Shown: one piece after another, positions 13,213-20,176 of the stretch
Numbering within the stretch: the stretch's first letter is position 1
How the letters are laid out: every line of letters starts with the position of its first letter
NCBI GenBank assembly: GCA_023427085.1
Contig: JAEZBO010000106.1
Coordinates: 1 to 20,176 of the forward strand
Direction of reading: 5' to 3'
Length of the DNA: 20,176 nucleotides
Source: Pseudomonadota bacterium
GTDB taxonomy: Bacteria > Pseudomonadota > Gammaproteobacteria > Burkholderiales > Burkholderiaceae_B
Notes under the pieces: model-generated
The model's input: only the letters and a program-made list of their open reading frames with translations
What the model was told of the DNA's origin: nothing
The model's database searches: none
Position numbers and translations under genes: made by a program

Positions 13213-13258
13213 AAAAAGGTCAGGGCCGGCGCGGCATGCCACGCGCCGGGCCGCGGGC

Positions 13259-13882
13259 TCAGCCCGCCATCAGGCCGGCCTGGACCAGCAGGCGCGCGGT
13301 GTCGTGCAGCGGCAAACCCATCACGCCGCTGTAGCTGCCGTCGATGCGGCTCACGAAGGCGCCGGCGCGGCCCTGGATGCCGTAGGCGCCGGCCTTGCCG
13401 TAGGGTTCGGGGCTGGCGCAGTAGGCCTCGATCTGCGCGGCGCTCAAGGGCTGCATCCACACGCGCGTCTCCGACAGCGCCTCGTGCAGCTGGCCATCCA
13501 GGCCCACCAGCACCACCGCCGTGCGCACGTCGTGGCAGCGCCCCGACAGGGCTTGCAGGATGCGGCGCGCATCGGCCGCGTCCTGCGGCTTGCCGAAGAT
13601 CTGCTGATCCATGCTGACGCAGGTGTCGGCCGCCAGCAGCGGCAGCCGCGGCAGGCCTTCGGCGGTACGCCAGGCCAGCGCGCGCTGCGCCTTGTCACGC
13701 GCGGTGCGGCGGACGTAGTCCAGCGGCGTCTCGCCGGCCAGCCGCGGCTCGTCCTCGCCCGGCGGCGCGGGCACCTCGAGCACGACCGGCGCGATGCCCA
13801 GCTGCTGCAGCAATTCGCGGCGGCGTGGGCTGGCCGATGCCAGTTGCAGCACCAGCGGAGCAGGTGATCGGGCGTCCGGCAT
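13259..13882 (-). CDS. maf: Maf-family nucleotide pyrophosphatase (YhdE type)
   Basis: A 207-residue house-cleaning pyrophosphatase that hydrolyses non-canonical or excess nucleoside triphosphates to monophosphates. Maf signatures are SASPRRRELL (16-25), AADTCV with catalytic Asp86 (84-89), FGKP, LSGRCHDVRTAVVL, EPYGKAGAYGIQGRAGAFV (159-177) and GSYSGVMGLPLHDT (182-195). The AADT form points to the YhdE (dTTP/UTP) subgroup rather than the YceF subgroup. The start lies 6 bases after the rlmH stop, so it is probably last in the operon. In related genomes I would expect ribonuclease G (rng) next; here dctA follows, convergent. Confidence 0.93.
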   Translation of the reverse strand: MPDARSPAPLVLQLASASPRRRELLQQLGIAPVVLEVPAPPGEDEPRLAGETPLDYVRRTARDKAQRALAWRTAEGLPRLPLLAADTCVSMDQQIFGKPQDAADARRILQALSGRCHDVRTAVVLVGLDGQLHEALSETRVWMQPLSAAQIEAYCASPEPYGKAGAYGIQGRAGAFVSRIDGSYSGVMGLPLHDTARLLVQAGLMAG

Positions 13883-13888
13883 GATGTC

Positions 13889-14359
13889 TCAGGCCCGGTG
13901 ATAGGGATGGTGGGTCATGACGGCCCAGGCGCGATAGAGCTGTTCGGCCAGCAACACCCGCACCATCGGATGCGGCAGTGTCAACGACGACAAGCGCAAC
14001 CGTTCGTCGCAGGCGGCTTTCAGCTCGGCGTCCAGGCCGTCGGGTCCGCCGACCAGCAAGGCGACGTCGCTGCCGCGGCCACGCCAGCCTTCCAGGCGCT
14101 TGGACAACTGCACCGTGGTCTGGTCCTGGCCGCGTTCGTCGAGCACCACCCGCAGCACGCCGGCGGGCAGCGCCGCCTCGATGCGGCGCGCCTCGGCCGC
14201 CATCATCTGCGCCGCTGTCTTGCCGGAGGTACGGGGTTCGGGCTTGATCTCGCGCAGTTCGATCGCGCAATCGGCCGGCAGGCGCTTGGCGTAGTCGTCC
14301 CAGGCCATCTGCACCCAGGCGGGCATGCGGTTGCCCACCGCCACGACGATGAGTTTCAT
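13889..14359 (-). CDS. rlmH: 23S rRNA (pseudouridine1915-N3)-methyltransferase RlmH
   Basis: A 156-residue SPOUT methyltransferase, the normal length for RlmH. It methylates pseudouridine 1915 in helix 69 of 23S rRNA in the assembled ribosome using S-adenosylmethionine. Visible signatures are KLIVVAVGNRMPAW at the N-terminus, LLVGGPDG (about 101-108) from the trefoil-knot cofactor site, LSLTLPHPMVR-like SSLTLPHPMVRVLLAEQLYR and the diagnostic C-terminus THHPYHRA. It is packed 9 bases after rsfS and 6 bases before maf. The rsfS-rlmH pairing is widely conserved and fits their shared work on the large ribosomal subunit. Confidence 0.96.
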   Translation of the reverse strand: MKLIVVAVGNRMPAWVQMAWDDYAKRLPADCAIELREIKPEPRTSGKTAAQMMAAEARRIEAALPAGVLRVVLDERGQDQTTVQLSKRLEGWRGRGSDVALLVGGPDGLDAELKAACDERLRLSSLTLPHPMVRVLLAEQLYRAWAVMTHHPYHRA

Positions 14360-14368
14360 CGCGGCGGC

Positions 14369-14761
14369 TCAGTCTTCCAGGTCGTCGTCCTGGGTCGGGC
14401 CGCCGCGTCCGGGCTGCGACAGCAGCTTCATGCGCACCGGCTTGCCGCCCCAGATCTCTTCGAGGTTGTAGTACTGGCGGATCGCCGGCTGCATCAGGTG
14501 CACGACGATGTCGCCCAGGTCGACCACGACCCATTCACCGGTGTCTTCGCCTTCGATGGCCGAGACCCGTTGACCGGCATCACGCCATTTGTCGGCGACG
14601 CTGGCGGCCAGCGCGCGGGTCTGGCGGTTGGAGGTGCCGCTGGCGATGATCACCCGGTCGAAGAGGCTGGTCAGGTGCGTGGTGTTGTACACCTTGATGT
14701 CCTGGCCCTTGACGTCTTCGAGCGCGTCGACCACGACGCGTTGCATTTTTTGGATATCCAT
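14369..14761 (-). CDS. rsfS: Ribosomal silencing factor RsfS (Iojap family)
   Basis: A 130-residue protein that binds ribosomal protein uL14 on the large subunit and blocks subunit joining when nutrients are short. Seen are VVDALEDVKGQDIKVYN, FDRVIIASGTSNRQTRALA, IEGEDTGEWVVVDLGDIVVH and IRQYYNLEEIWG, which span the whole RsfS domain. The last 20 residues are an acidic, probably disordered tail. The ATG at 14761 has no ribosome binding site; instead a TATAGT sequence (minus strand, 14774-14769) lies 7 bases upstream. It follows nadD in the usual order. Confidence 0.95.
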   Translation of the reverse strand: MDIQKMQRVVVDALEDVKGQDIKVYNTTHLTSLFDRVIIASGTSNRQTRALAASVADKWRDAGQRVSAIEGEDTGEWVVVDLGDIVVHLMQPAIRQYYNLEEIWGGKPVRMKLLSQPGRGGPTQDDDLED

Positions 14762-14808
14762 TGCGCGAACTATAACGCGACCGGCTGGCCGCTGTGGGAT
14801 TTCAGGAT

Positions 14809-14827
14809 CGGGACGCTGGGCGTCCCG
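14809..14827 (-). other. Hairpin between nadD and rsfS
   Basis: CGGGACGC-TGG-GCGTCCCG (plus-strand reading) is a perfect 8-pair stem 25 bases after the nadD stop. It has no T run on the minus strand, so it may be a processing or attenuation element. Confidence 0.45.
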
Positions 14828-14851
14828 GCAGAGCGGGCAGGAAAAAGGGTC

Positions 14852-15448
14852 CTACTCGCGGTACAAGCCGTGGCGCGCTATGTAGCTGGCCACCGCGTCG
14901 GGCAACATGCCCTGGGTGGTTTCGCCTTGCGCCAGACGGCGGCGGATCTCGGTGGCCGAGATGTCCATGGGTTCGAAAGGCAGGCTGAGCAGGTCGCGGC
15001 CCTGGGTCGCCAGCCATTGCTGCAGTTCGTCGGGCGCCTGCAGCGGCGTGCCGGGCCGCAGCGCGACCGCCAGATCGACCTGCGCGGCGATCTCGCGCCA
15101 GCCGTGCCAGGTGCAGAAGTTGGCCAGCTGGTCGGCGCCCAGCAGCCAGACGTAGGCCGGGCCTTGCGGCAGCCCCTCGATGGTCTCGAGCGTGTAGGTC
15201 TTGCCGCCGCGCTCGATCTCGGCGCAATTGATCGCCAGCCGCGCCTCGTTGCCGATCGCGACCTGGATCATCGCCAGGCGATGATCGGGCGACGCCAGCA
15301 AGGGCGCACGCTGCCACGGATTGGCGGCCGGCACGAACTGCACCTGATCCAGATCGAGCCCGTCGAGCGCGGCGCGTGCCAGCGCGACGTGGGCCAGGTG
15401 GATCGGATCGAAGCTGCCGCCCAGCAGGCCGATGCGTGCTACAGCCAT
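14852..15448 (-). CDS. nadD: Nicotinate-nucleotide adenylyltransferase NadD
   Basis: A 198-residue enzyme that makes nicotinate adenine dinucleotide from nicotinate mononucleotide and ATP, the penultimate step of NAD synthesis. The nucleotidyltransferase signature GGSFDPIHLAH (10-20) is at the N-terminus, VPAANPWQR (39-47) and WLLGADQLANFCTWH (101-115) follow, and ISATEIRRRL (163-172) is the C-terminal ATP-binding motif. I chose the ATG at 15448 because GGSFDPIH then lies at the normal distance; the frame stays open for another 24 codons, but those lie inside hemF. The start overlaps the hemF stop by 10 bases (ATGGCTGTAG), so translation is probably coupled. Confidence 0.95.
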   Translation of the reverse strand: MAVARIGLLGGSFDPIHLAHVALARAALDGLDLDQVQFVPAANPWQRAPLLASPDHRLAMIQVAIGNEARLAINCAEIERGGKTYTLETIEGLPQGPAYVWLLGADQLANFCTWHGWREIAAQVDLAVALRPGTPLQAPDELQQWLATQGRDLLSLPFEPMDISATEIRRRLAQGETTQGMLPDAVASYIARHGLYRE

Positions 15449-16347
15449 GCGCGCGGCGCCAGATAGTCGTACAGCCTGGCCTCGGGCGAGCCCGGCTCGG
15501 GCTGCCAGTCGTAGCGCCATTGCGCCTGCGGCGGCATCGACAGCAGGATCGACTCGGTGCGGCCGCCGGACTGCAGGCCGAACAGCGTGCCGCGGTCGTA
15601 GACCAGGTTGAATTCGACGTAGCGGCCGCGCCGGTAGGCCTGGAAGGCGCGCTCGCGTTCGCCGTAGGGCAAGCCGTGGCGCCGCTGTGCGATCGGCAGG
15701 AAGGCCGGCAGGAAGGCCTCGCCGACCGCGCGGGTCAGCGCGAAGCTGGCCTCGAAGCCGGGCGCGTTCAGGTCATCGAAGAAGATGCCGCCAATGCCGC
15801 GTGTTTCCTTGCGGTGCTTCAGATAGAAGTACTCGTCGCACCACTTCTTGTAGTCGTCGTAGTAATGCTCGCCGTGCGGCGCCAGCGCATCGCGGTAGCT
15901 GCGGTGGAAATGCACCGCGTCTTCCTCGAACAGGTAATACGGCGTCATGTCGCCGCCACCGCCGAACCAGAACACGTCGCTGCTGGCCTCGTCGGGGGCC
16001 AGCGCGGCGAACATGCGTACGTTCATGTGCACGGTCGGCACATAGGGATTGCGCGGGTGCAGCACCAGCGAGACGCCGGTGGCCTCCCACGCGCGGCCGG
16101 ACAGCTCGGGGCGGTGCGCGCTGGCCGATGGCGGCAGCTGGCTGCCCTGCACGTGGCTGAACAGCACGCCGGCGCGCTCGAACACCTTGCCGTCCTCGAT
16201 CATGCGCGAGACGCCGCCGCCGCCCTCGGGCCTGACCCAGTCGTCGCGCGCGAAGCTGCCGCCTTCGAGGTCTTCGAGGCCGGCGACGATGTTCGACTGC
16301 AGCGACAGGAAATATTCGCGGACGGTGGGCAGGGACAGCGTGGGCAT
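15439..16347 (-). CDS. hemF: Oxygen-dependent coproporphyrinogen III oxidase HemF
   Basis: A 302-residue aerobic coproporphyrinogen oxidase, close to Escherichia coli HemF in length. It decarboxylates two propionate side chains of coproporphyrinogen III in heme synthesis using oxygen. Signatures are VPTVHMNVRMF with the catalytic His107, WFGGGGDMTPYYLFEEDAVH (127-146), KKWCDEYFYLKHRKETRGIG, GGIFFDD, RYVEFNLVYDRGTLFGLQSG (242-261) and SILLSMPP. The reading frame continues upstream into purD territory, but MPTLSLPTVREYF at 16347 gives the right length, with GGAG 10 bases upstream. It lies 29 bases after purD and overlaps nadD by 10 bases. Confidence 0.96.
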   Translation of the reverse strand: MPTLSLPTVREYFLSLQSNIVAGLEDLEGGSFARDDWVRPEGGGGVSRMIEDGKVFERAGVLFSHVQGSQLPPSASAHRPELSGRAWEATGVSLVLHPRNPYVPTVHMNVRMFAALAPDEASSDVFWFGGGGDMTPYYLFEEDAVHFHRSYRDALAPHGEHYYDDYKKWCDEYFYLKHRKETRGIGGIFFDDLNAPGFEASFALTRAVGEAFLPAFLPIAQRRHGLPYGERERAFQAYRRGRYVEFNLVYDRGTLFGLQSGGRTESILLSMPPQAQWRYDWQPEPGSPEARLYDYLAPRAWL

Positions 16348-16376
16348 GACGGGAGCGCTCCGGTTAGATCGATCGG

Positions 16377-17675
16377 TCAGGCGCGCGGACCTTGCGGTCG
16401 CTTGAGCGCCCGCCAGCCGATATCGGAGCGGTATTGCCGGCCATCGAAACGGACCTGGTCGATCGTCTCGTAGGCCTTTTCGCGGGCCATGCGCACCGAG
16501 TCGCCCAGCGCCGTGACGCACAACACACGGCCGCCGGCGGTTTCGATCGCCCGGCCGTTGTCGCGCGTGCCGGCATGGAACACCATGCAGTCGTCGTTGT
16601 CGGCCGGCAGGCCTTCGATGACGTCGCCGGCGCGCGGGGTCTGCGGATAGTTGGCCGCGGCCAGCACCACGCCCAGCGCGGTGCGGCGGTCCCAGGTGAT
16701 ATCGGCCTGGTCCAGCTTGCCTTCGACGGCATTTTCGAGCACGTCGAGCAGATCGCTCTTGATCCGCATCATGATCGGCTGGGTTTCGGGATCGCCCATG
16801 CGGCAGTTGTATTCGAGCACCTTGATCGGCCGGGCCGGATCGTCGCCGGGCGCGATCATCAGGCCCGCGTACAGGAAGCCCGAATACGGGATGCCGTCGC
16901 GCGCCATGCCCTGCATGGTCGGCTGGATCACCTCGCGCATGATGCGGTGGTGCATCTCGGGCGTGACCACCGGCGCCGGCGAATAGGCGCCCATGCCGCC
17001 AGTGTTGGGGCCGGCGTCGCCGTCCTGCAGGCGCTTGTGGTCCTGGCTGGTCGCCAGCGCCAGCACGTTGCGGCCGTCGGCCAGCACGATGAAGCTGGCT
17101 TCCTCGCCCTGCAGGCATTCCTCGATCACCACCCGTGCGCCGGCCGCGCCCAGCGAGCCATCGCCCAGCATCGCGTCGACGGCATCATGCGCTTCCTGCA
17201 CCGAGGTCGCGACGACGACGCCCTTGCCAGCGGCCAGGCCGTCGGCCTTGACGACGATCGGCGCACCTTGCCGGTCGATGTAGGCATGCGCCGCGGCCGG
17301 ATCGGTGAAGGTTTCGTACAGCGCGGTCGGGATGTGGTGCCGCACCATGAAGGCCTTGGCGTAGTCCTTGGACGACTCGAGCTGCGCGGCCGCGCGCGTC
17401 GGGCCGAAGATCTTCAGGCCGCGCTCGCGGAAGATATCGACCACGCCGGCCGCCAGCGGCGCCTCGGGGCCGACCACCGTCAGCGCGATGCCTTCGCTCT
17501 GCGCGAAATCGGCCAGCGCCTTGGGGTCGCTGATGTCGACGTTGTGCAGGTTAGGATCGCGCGCCGTGCCGCCGTTGCCGGGCGCGACGAAGACCTTGTG
17601 TACCCGCTGCGAGCGGGACAGTCGCCAGGCCAGGGCATGTTCGCGGCCGCCCGAACCGATAACCAGCAATTTCAT
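16377..17675 (-). CDS. purD: Phosphoribosylamine-glycine ligase PurD
   Basis: A 432-residue ATP-grasp enzyme of purine synthesis joining glycine to 5-phosphoribosylamine. The N-terminal motif MKLLVIGSGGREHALAW is unmistakable. APGNGG, VVGPEAPLAAGVVD, VVKADGLAAGKGV (141-153), TGGMGAYSPAP (225-235) and the metal-binding EYNCRMGDPETQ (288-299) follow. I chose the ATG at 17675; an upstream start at 17714 would add 13 residues before the universal MKLLVIG. The ribosome binding site is weak. The C-terminus carries a short basic tail (ALKRPQGPRA). It lies 52 bases after yebC and 29 before hemF, in a compact minus-strand operon. Confidence 0.97.
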   Translation of the reverse strand: MKLLVIGSGGREHALAWRLSRSQRVHKVFVAPGNGGTARDPNLHNVDISDPKALADFAQSEGIALTVVGPEAPLAAGVVDIFRERGLKIFGPTRAAAQLESSKDYAKAFMVRHHIPTALYETFTDPAAAHAYIDRQGAPIVVKADGLAAGKGVVVATSVQEAHDAVDAMLGDGSLGAAGARVVIEECLQGEEASFIVLADGRNVLALATSQDHKRLQDGDAGPNTGGMGAYSPAPVVTPEMHHRIMREVIQPTMQGMARDGIPYSGFLYAGLMIAPGDDPARPIKVLEYNCRMGDPETQPIMMRIKSDLLDVLENAVEGKLDQADITWDRRTALGVVLAAANYPQTPRAGDVIEGLPADNDDCMVFHAGTRDNGRAIETAGGRVLCVTALGDSVRMAREKAYETIDQVRFDGRQYRSDIGWRALKRPQGPRA

Positions 17676-17727
17676 GATGTCGTTCTTGAGGAAGAAGGCC
17701 GCGCCTGTCGGCACGGCGGAATGGCGA

Positions 17728-18459
17728 TCAGGCCGTCTCGTCGAGCACGGCGGTGGTGTAGACCTCTTGCACGTCGTCCAGCGCCTCGAGCGCGTCGAGC
17801 AGCTTCTGCATGCGTTCGCTGTCGTCGCCGGCCAGCTCGGTCTCGTTCAAGGCCTTCATGACCACGCCGTCGACTTCGGGCTTGAGGCCGGCGGCCTCGA
17901 AGGCCTGGCGCAGCGCCGGATAGGCCGGCGGCTCGCAGGTGACCTCGATCACGCCCTCGGCATCGGTGGCGACGTCGTCGGCGCCGGCATCCAGGCCGAT
18001 TTCCATCACGCGGTCTTCGGGCGTGCCCGGCGCGAAGATGAACTGGCCACAGTGCTTGAACAGGAACGCCACCGAGCCTTCGGTGCCCAGGTTGCCGCCG
18101 TTCTTGGCGAACGCGTGGCGCACCTCGGCGACGGTGCGCGTACGGTTGTCGGTCATGCAGTCGACCAGCACCGCCGCGCCGCCCAGGCCGTAGCCTTCGT
18201 AGCGCACTTCTTCATAGTTGTCGCCATCGGCCCCACCGGCGCCGCGCGTGATGGCGCGCTGGATGTTGTCCTTGGGCATGTTGACCGCGGTGGCCTTGTC
18301 CCAGGCCAGCCGCAGACGCGGATTGCTGTCCGGGTCGGGGCCGCCGGCACGTGCCGCCACGGTGATTTCACGAATGATCTTGGTCCACAGTTTGCCGCGC
18401 TTGGCGTCTTGGCGCCCTTTGCGGTGCTGGATATTGGCCCATTTTGAATGTCCGGCCAT
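17728..18459 (-). CDS. yebC: YebC/PmpR-family protein
   Basis: A 243-residue member of the YebC/TACO1 family. The start MAGHSKWANIQHRKGRQDAK is diagnostic, as are NMPKDNIQRAI, YEGYGLGGAAVLVDCMTDNR, RTVAEVRHAFAKNGGNLG and SVAFLF. Members were long annotated as transcription regulators (PmpR), and more recent work links the family to translation of proline-rich or other stalling sequences; I cannot tell which applies here. Length is normal. The gene is the first of the minus-strand block and is divergent from the DUF853 ATPase gene. Confidence 0.96.
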   Translation of the reverse strand: MAGHSKWANIQHRKGRQDAKRGKLWTKIIREITVAARAGGPDPDSNPRLRLAWDKATAVNMPKDNIQRAITRGAGGADGDNYEEVRYEGYGLGGAAVLVDCMTDNRTRTVAEVRHAFAKNGGNLGTEGSVAFLFKHCGQFIFAPGTPEDRVMEIGLDAGADDVATDAEGVIEVTCEPPAYPALRQAFEAAGLKPEVDGVVMKALNETELAGDDSERMQKLLDALEALDDVQEVYTTAVLDETA

Positions 18460-18498
18460 GGTGTCCCTGAAGCGAGGAATGAGTGCGTCGAAGCGGGT

Positions 18499-18522
18499 AT
18501 TTTACCGTGCCGGCACTGCCGG
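18499..18522 (-). promoter_or_regulatory. Possible yebC-purD operon promoter with a palindrome
   Basis: On the minus strand TAAAAT (18504-18499) matches the -10 consensus at 5/6, about 40 bases upstream of yebC. Just upstream lies CCGGCA-C-TGCCGG (18510-18522), a perfect 13-bp palindrome in the spacer. No good -35 is visible. Divergently, TACACT (18540-18545) could serve the plus-strand gene. Confidence 0.35.
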
Positions 18523-18600
18523 TCCGCGCGAGCAGCCGCTACACTCGGTGGCAGCCTCGTTCGCCCGCTGCGGCGCGCACCGTTTTCCCGAGAGAAAAAG

Positions 18601-20136
18601 ATGAGCCAGCCCTTCGTGATCGCCCGCAACGCCCACGGCGAACTGCCGCTGCTGCCCGGCATGGCCAACCGCCACGGCTGTGTGACCGGGGCCACCGGCA
18701 CCGGCAAAACGGTGACGCTGCAATGCCTGGCCGAGGCCTTCTCGCGGCTCGGCACGCCGGTGTTCCTGGCCGACGCCAAGGGCGACCTCAGCGGCCTGTC
18801 GCAGGCGGGCGTGGCCAGTCCCAAGATGCGCGAGCGGCTGCAGTCGCTGGCGCTGCCCGAGCCGGCCTGGTCGGCCAGCCCGGTGACCTTCTGGGACGTG
18901 TTCGGGCAGGCCGGCCACCCGCTGCGCGCGACGGTCTCGGACATCGGGCCGCTGCTGCTGGCCAGCATGCTCGAGCTCAACGACACCCAGGAAGGCGTGC
19001 TCAACATCGTCTTCCGGGTGGCCGACGAAGAAGGCCATCTGCTGCTCGATCTCAAGGACCTGCGCGCCATGCTGACGCACGTCAGCGAACGGGCGGCCGA
19101 GCTGCGGGCGCGGTACGGCAACGTCTCGCCGGCCAGCGTCGGCGCGATCCAGCGCAGCCTGCTGCGGCTCGAATCGCAGGGGGCCGAGCAGTTCTTCGGC
19201 GAACCCATGCTGGCGCTGGCCGACCTGCTGCGCACCGACGCGCAGGGCCGCGGCATGATCAACATCCTGGCCGCCGGGCGGCTGATGCAGGCGCCGCGGC
19301 TGTATGGCGCGGTGCTGCTGTGGCTGCTGGCCGAGCTCTACGAGAACCTGCCCGAGATCGGCGATCCCGACCAGCCGCGGCTGGTGTTCTTCTTCGACGA
19401 GGCGCATCTGCTGTTCACCGGCGCGACGCCCGCGCTGCTCGAGAAGATCGAGCAGGTGGTGCGGCTGATCCGCTCCAAGGGCGTGGGCGTGTATTTCGTC
19501 ACGCAGAATCCGCTCGACATCCCGGACCGCGTGCTGGGCCAGCTGGGCCACCGCATCCAGCATGCGCTGCGGGCCTTCACGCCGCGCGACCAGAAGGCGG
19601 TCAAGACGGCGGCGCAGACCATGCGGCCGCAGCCCGGCCTGGACATCGAGGCAGCCATCACCGAACTGGCGGTCGGCGAGGCGCTGGTGTCGTTGCTGGA
19701 CGAGAAGGGCCGGCCGCGTCCGACCGAGCGGGCCTGGATCGTGCCGCCGGCCAGCCGCATCGGCCCGGCCAGCGACGCCGAGCGGCTGTCGGTGCAGGGG
19801 CAGTCCGGGCTGGGCACCAAGTACGACCAGAGCGTCGACCGGGAATCGGCCTACGAAGCGCTGGCCGCGCGGGCCGAACAGGCCGGGCGCGAGGCCGAGG
19901 CCGCCCAGGCCGCCAAGGCGGATGCCAGCGCTGCCGCGAAGTCGGCGCCCGCACCCGCGCCGGCGCGCGAGAAAGGCCTGATGGACAGTGTCAGCGACGC
20001 GCTGTTCGGATCGACCGGTCCGCGTGGCGGCCGGCGCGACGGCATCGTGCAGTCGGCCGCCAAGTCGGCGGCGCGCTCGGTGGCGCGCGACCTCGCGCGC
20101 GGCCTGCTGGGTTCGCTGCTGGGCCGGCGGCGCTAG
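18601..20136 (+). CDS. HerA-like DUF853 (YjgR-type) P-loop ATPase
   Basis: A 511-residue ATPase of the DUF853/YjgR family, related to HerA/FtsK-type motor helicases and close to Escherichia coli YjgR (about 500). Walker A is GATGTGKT (30-37), followed by FLADAKGDLSGL (55-66). Walker B is LVFFFDEAH (261-269, Asp266/Glu267). VRLIRSKGVGVYFVTQNPLDIP (288-308) is the sensor region, and HALRAFTPRDQKAVK also fits the family. Residues 418-458 are Ala/Glu-rich and probably coiled, then a basic C-terminal segment ends in GRRR. The cellular role is unknown; members are often labelled DNA-binding or helicase-like. I chose the ATG at 18601 because the ATPase core begins directly after it; the ribosome binding site is a weak GAGA. 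Confidence 0.92.
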   Translation: MSQPFVIARNAHGELPLLPGMANRHGCVTGATGTGKTVTLQCLAEAFSRLGTPVFLADAKGDLSGLSQAGVASPKMRERLQSLALPEPAWSASPVTFWDVFGQAGHPLRATVSDIGPLLLASMLELNDTQEGVLNIVFRVADEEGHLLLDLKDLRAMLTHVSERAAELRARYGNVSPASVGAIQRSLLRLESQGAEQFFGEPMLALADLLRTDAQGRGMINILAAGRLMQAPRLYGAVLLWLLAELYENLPEIGDPDQPRLVFFFDEAHLLFTGATPALLEKIEQVVRLIRSKGVGVYFVTQNPLDIPDRVLGQLGHRIQHALRAFTPRDQKAVKTAAQTMRPQPGLDIEAAITELAVGEALVSLLDEKGRPRPTERAWIVPPASRIGPASDAERLSVQGQSGLGTKYDQSVDRESAYEALAARAEQAGREAEAAQAAKADASAAAKSAPAPAPAREKGLMDSVSDALFGSTGPRGGRRDGIVQSAAKSAARSVARDLARGLLGSLLGRRR

Positions 20137-20176
20137 CCGCGCCGGCGGTCGCTGGCACGGCGGCGGCCTCAACAGC

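Noticed and set aside
16348..17118. Upstream extension of the hemF frame into purD (a 559-codon fusion-like frame)
   Set aside because: The extra part is an out-of-frame shadow of purD; HemF homologs start at MPTLSLPTVREYF and have about 300 residues.
13898..17861. Long plus-strand frames opposite rlmH-rsfS-nadD and opposite purD
   Set aside because: All lie antisense to well-conserved housekeeping genes and show no family signature.
20137..20176. Possible gene end at the right edge
   Set aside because: Only 40 GC-rich bases remain and no frame or motif can be judged.

Overview
The window is GC-rich chromosomal DNA from a betaproteobacterium, most likely Burkholderiales/Alcaligenaceae (Bordetella- or Achromobacter-like). 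The evidence is the 5S rRNA tail at the left edge, two Bug-type tripartite tricarboxylate receptors, and a minus-strand housekeeping block yebC-purD-hemF-nadD-rsfS-rlmH-maf. The genus is inferred from gene content; no search was run.

Layout. (1) 1-120: 3' end of a 5S rRNA gene and its rho-independent terminator, i.e. the end of an rRNA operon. (2) 344-4845: an IclR-family regulator divergent from a Bug solute receptor, followed by a large self-sufficient cytochrome P450 of the CYP116B/P450RhF type (P450, FMN reductase and 2Fe-2S ferredoxin in one chain). A strong IclR-type operator lies in the divergent region and a terminator-like hairpin sits between Bug and P450. (3) 4846-8239: hairpins and a tandem duplication of a gene tail, a GntR/FCD regulator, and, divergent from it, a second Bug receptor followed by a CaiB/BaiF CoA-transferase. 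(4) 8211-13155: dctD and dctB (minus strand), which form a C4-dicarboxylate two-component system, and the divergent dctA transporter. The dctB-dctA gap holds a near-complete sigma-54 control region: two enhancer-like palindromes 32 bp apart, an IHF-like site and a consensus -24/-12 promoter. (5) 13259-18459: maf, rlmH, rsfS, nadD, hemF, purD and yebC, all on the minus strand and tightly packed. (6) 18601-20136: a divergent HerA-like DUF853 (YjgR-type) ATPase.

How the parts fit. The left two thirds is an accessory carbon-acquisition region. It has two independently regulated modules of regulator, periplasmic receptor and enzyme, one oxidative (P450) and one CoA-activating (CoA-transferase), followed by a complete C4-dicarboxylate uptake and sensing system. 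Neither Bug gene has TctA/TctB membrane partners here. The right third is ordinary housekeeping. I found no CRISPR array, insertion sequence, phage gene or complete tRNA gene. The best candidates for something unusual are the Bug plus self-sufficient P450 module, the P450's N-terminal Cys-Pro repeats, the duplicated gntR tail, and the compact dctBD/dctA control region.
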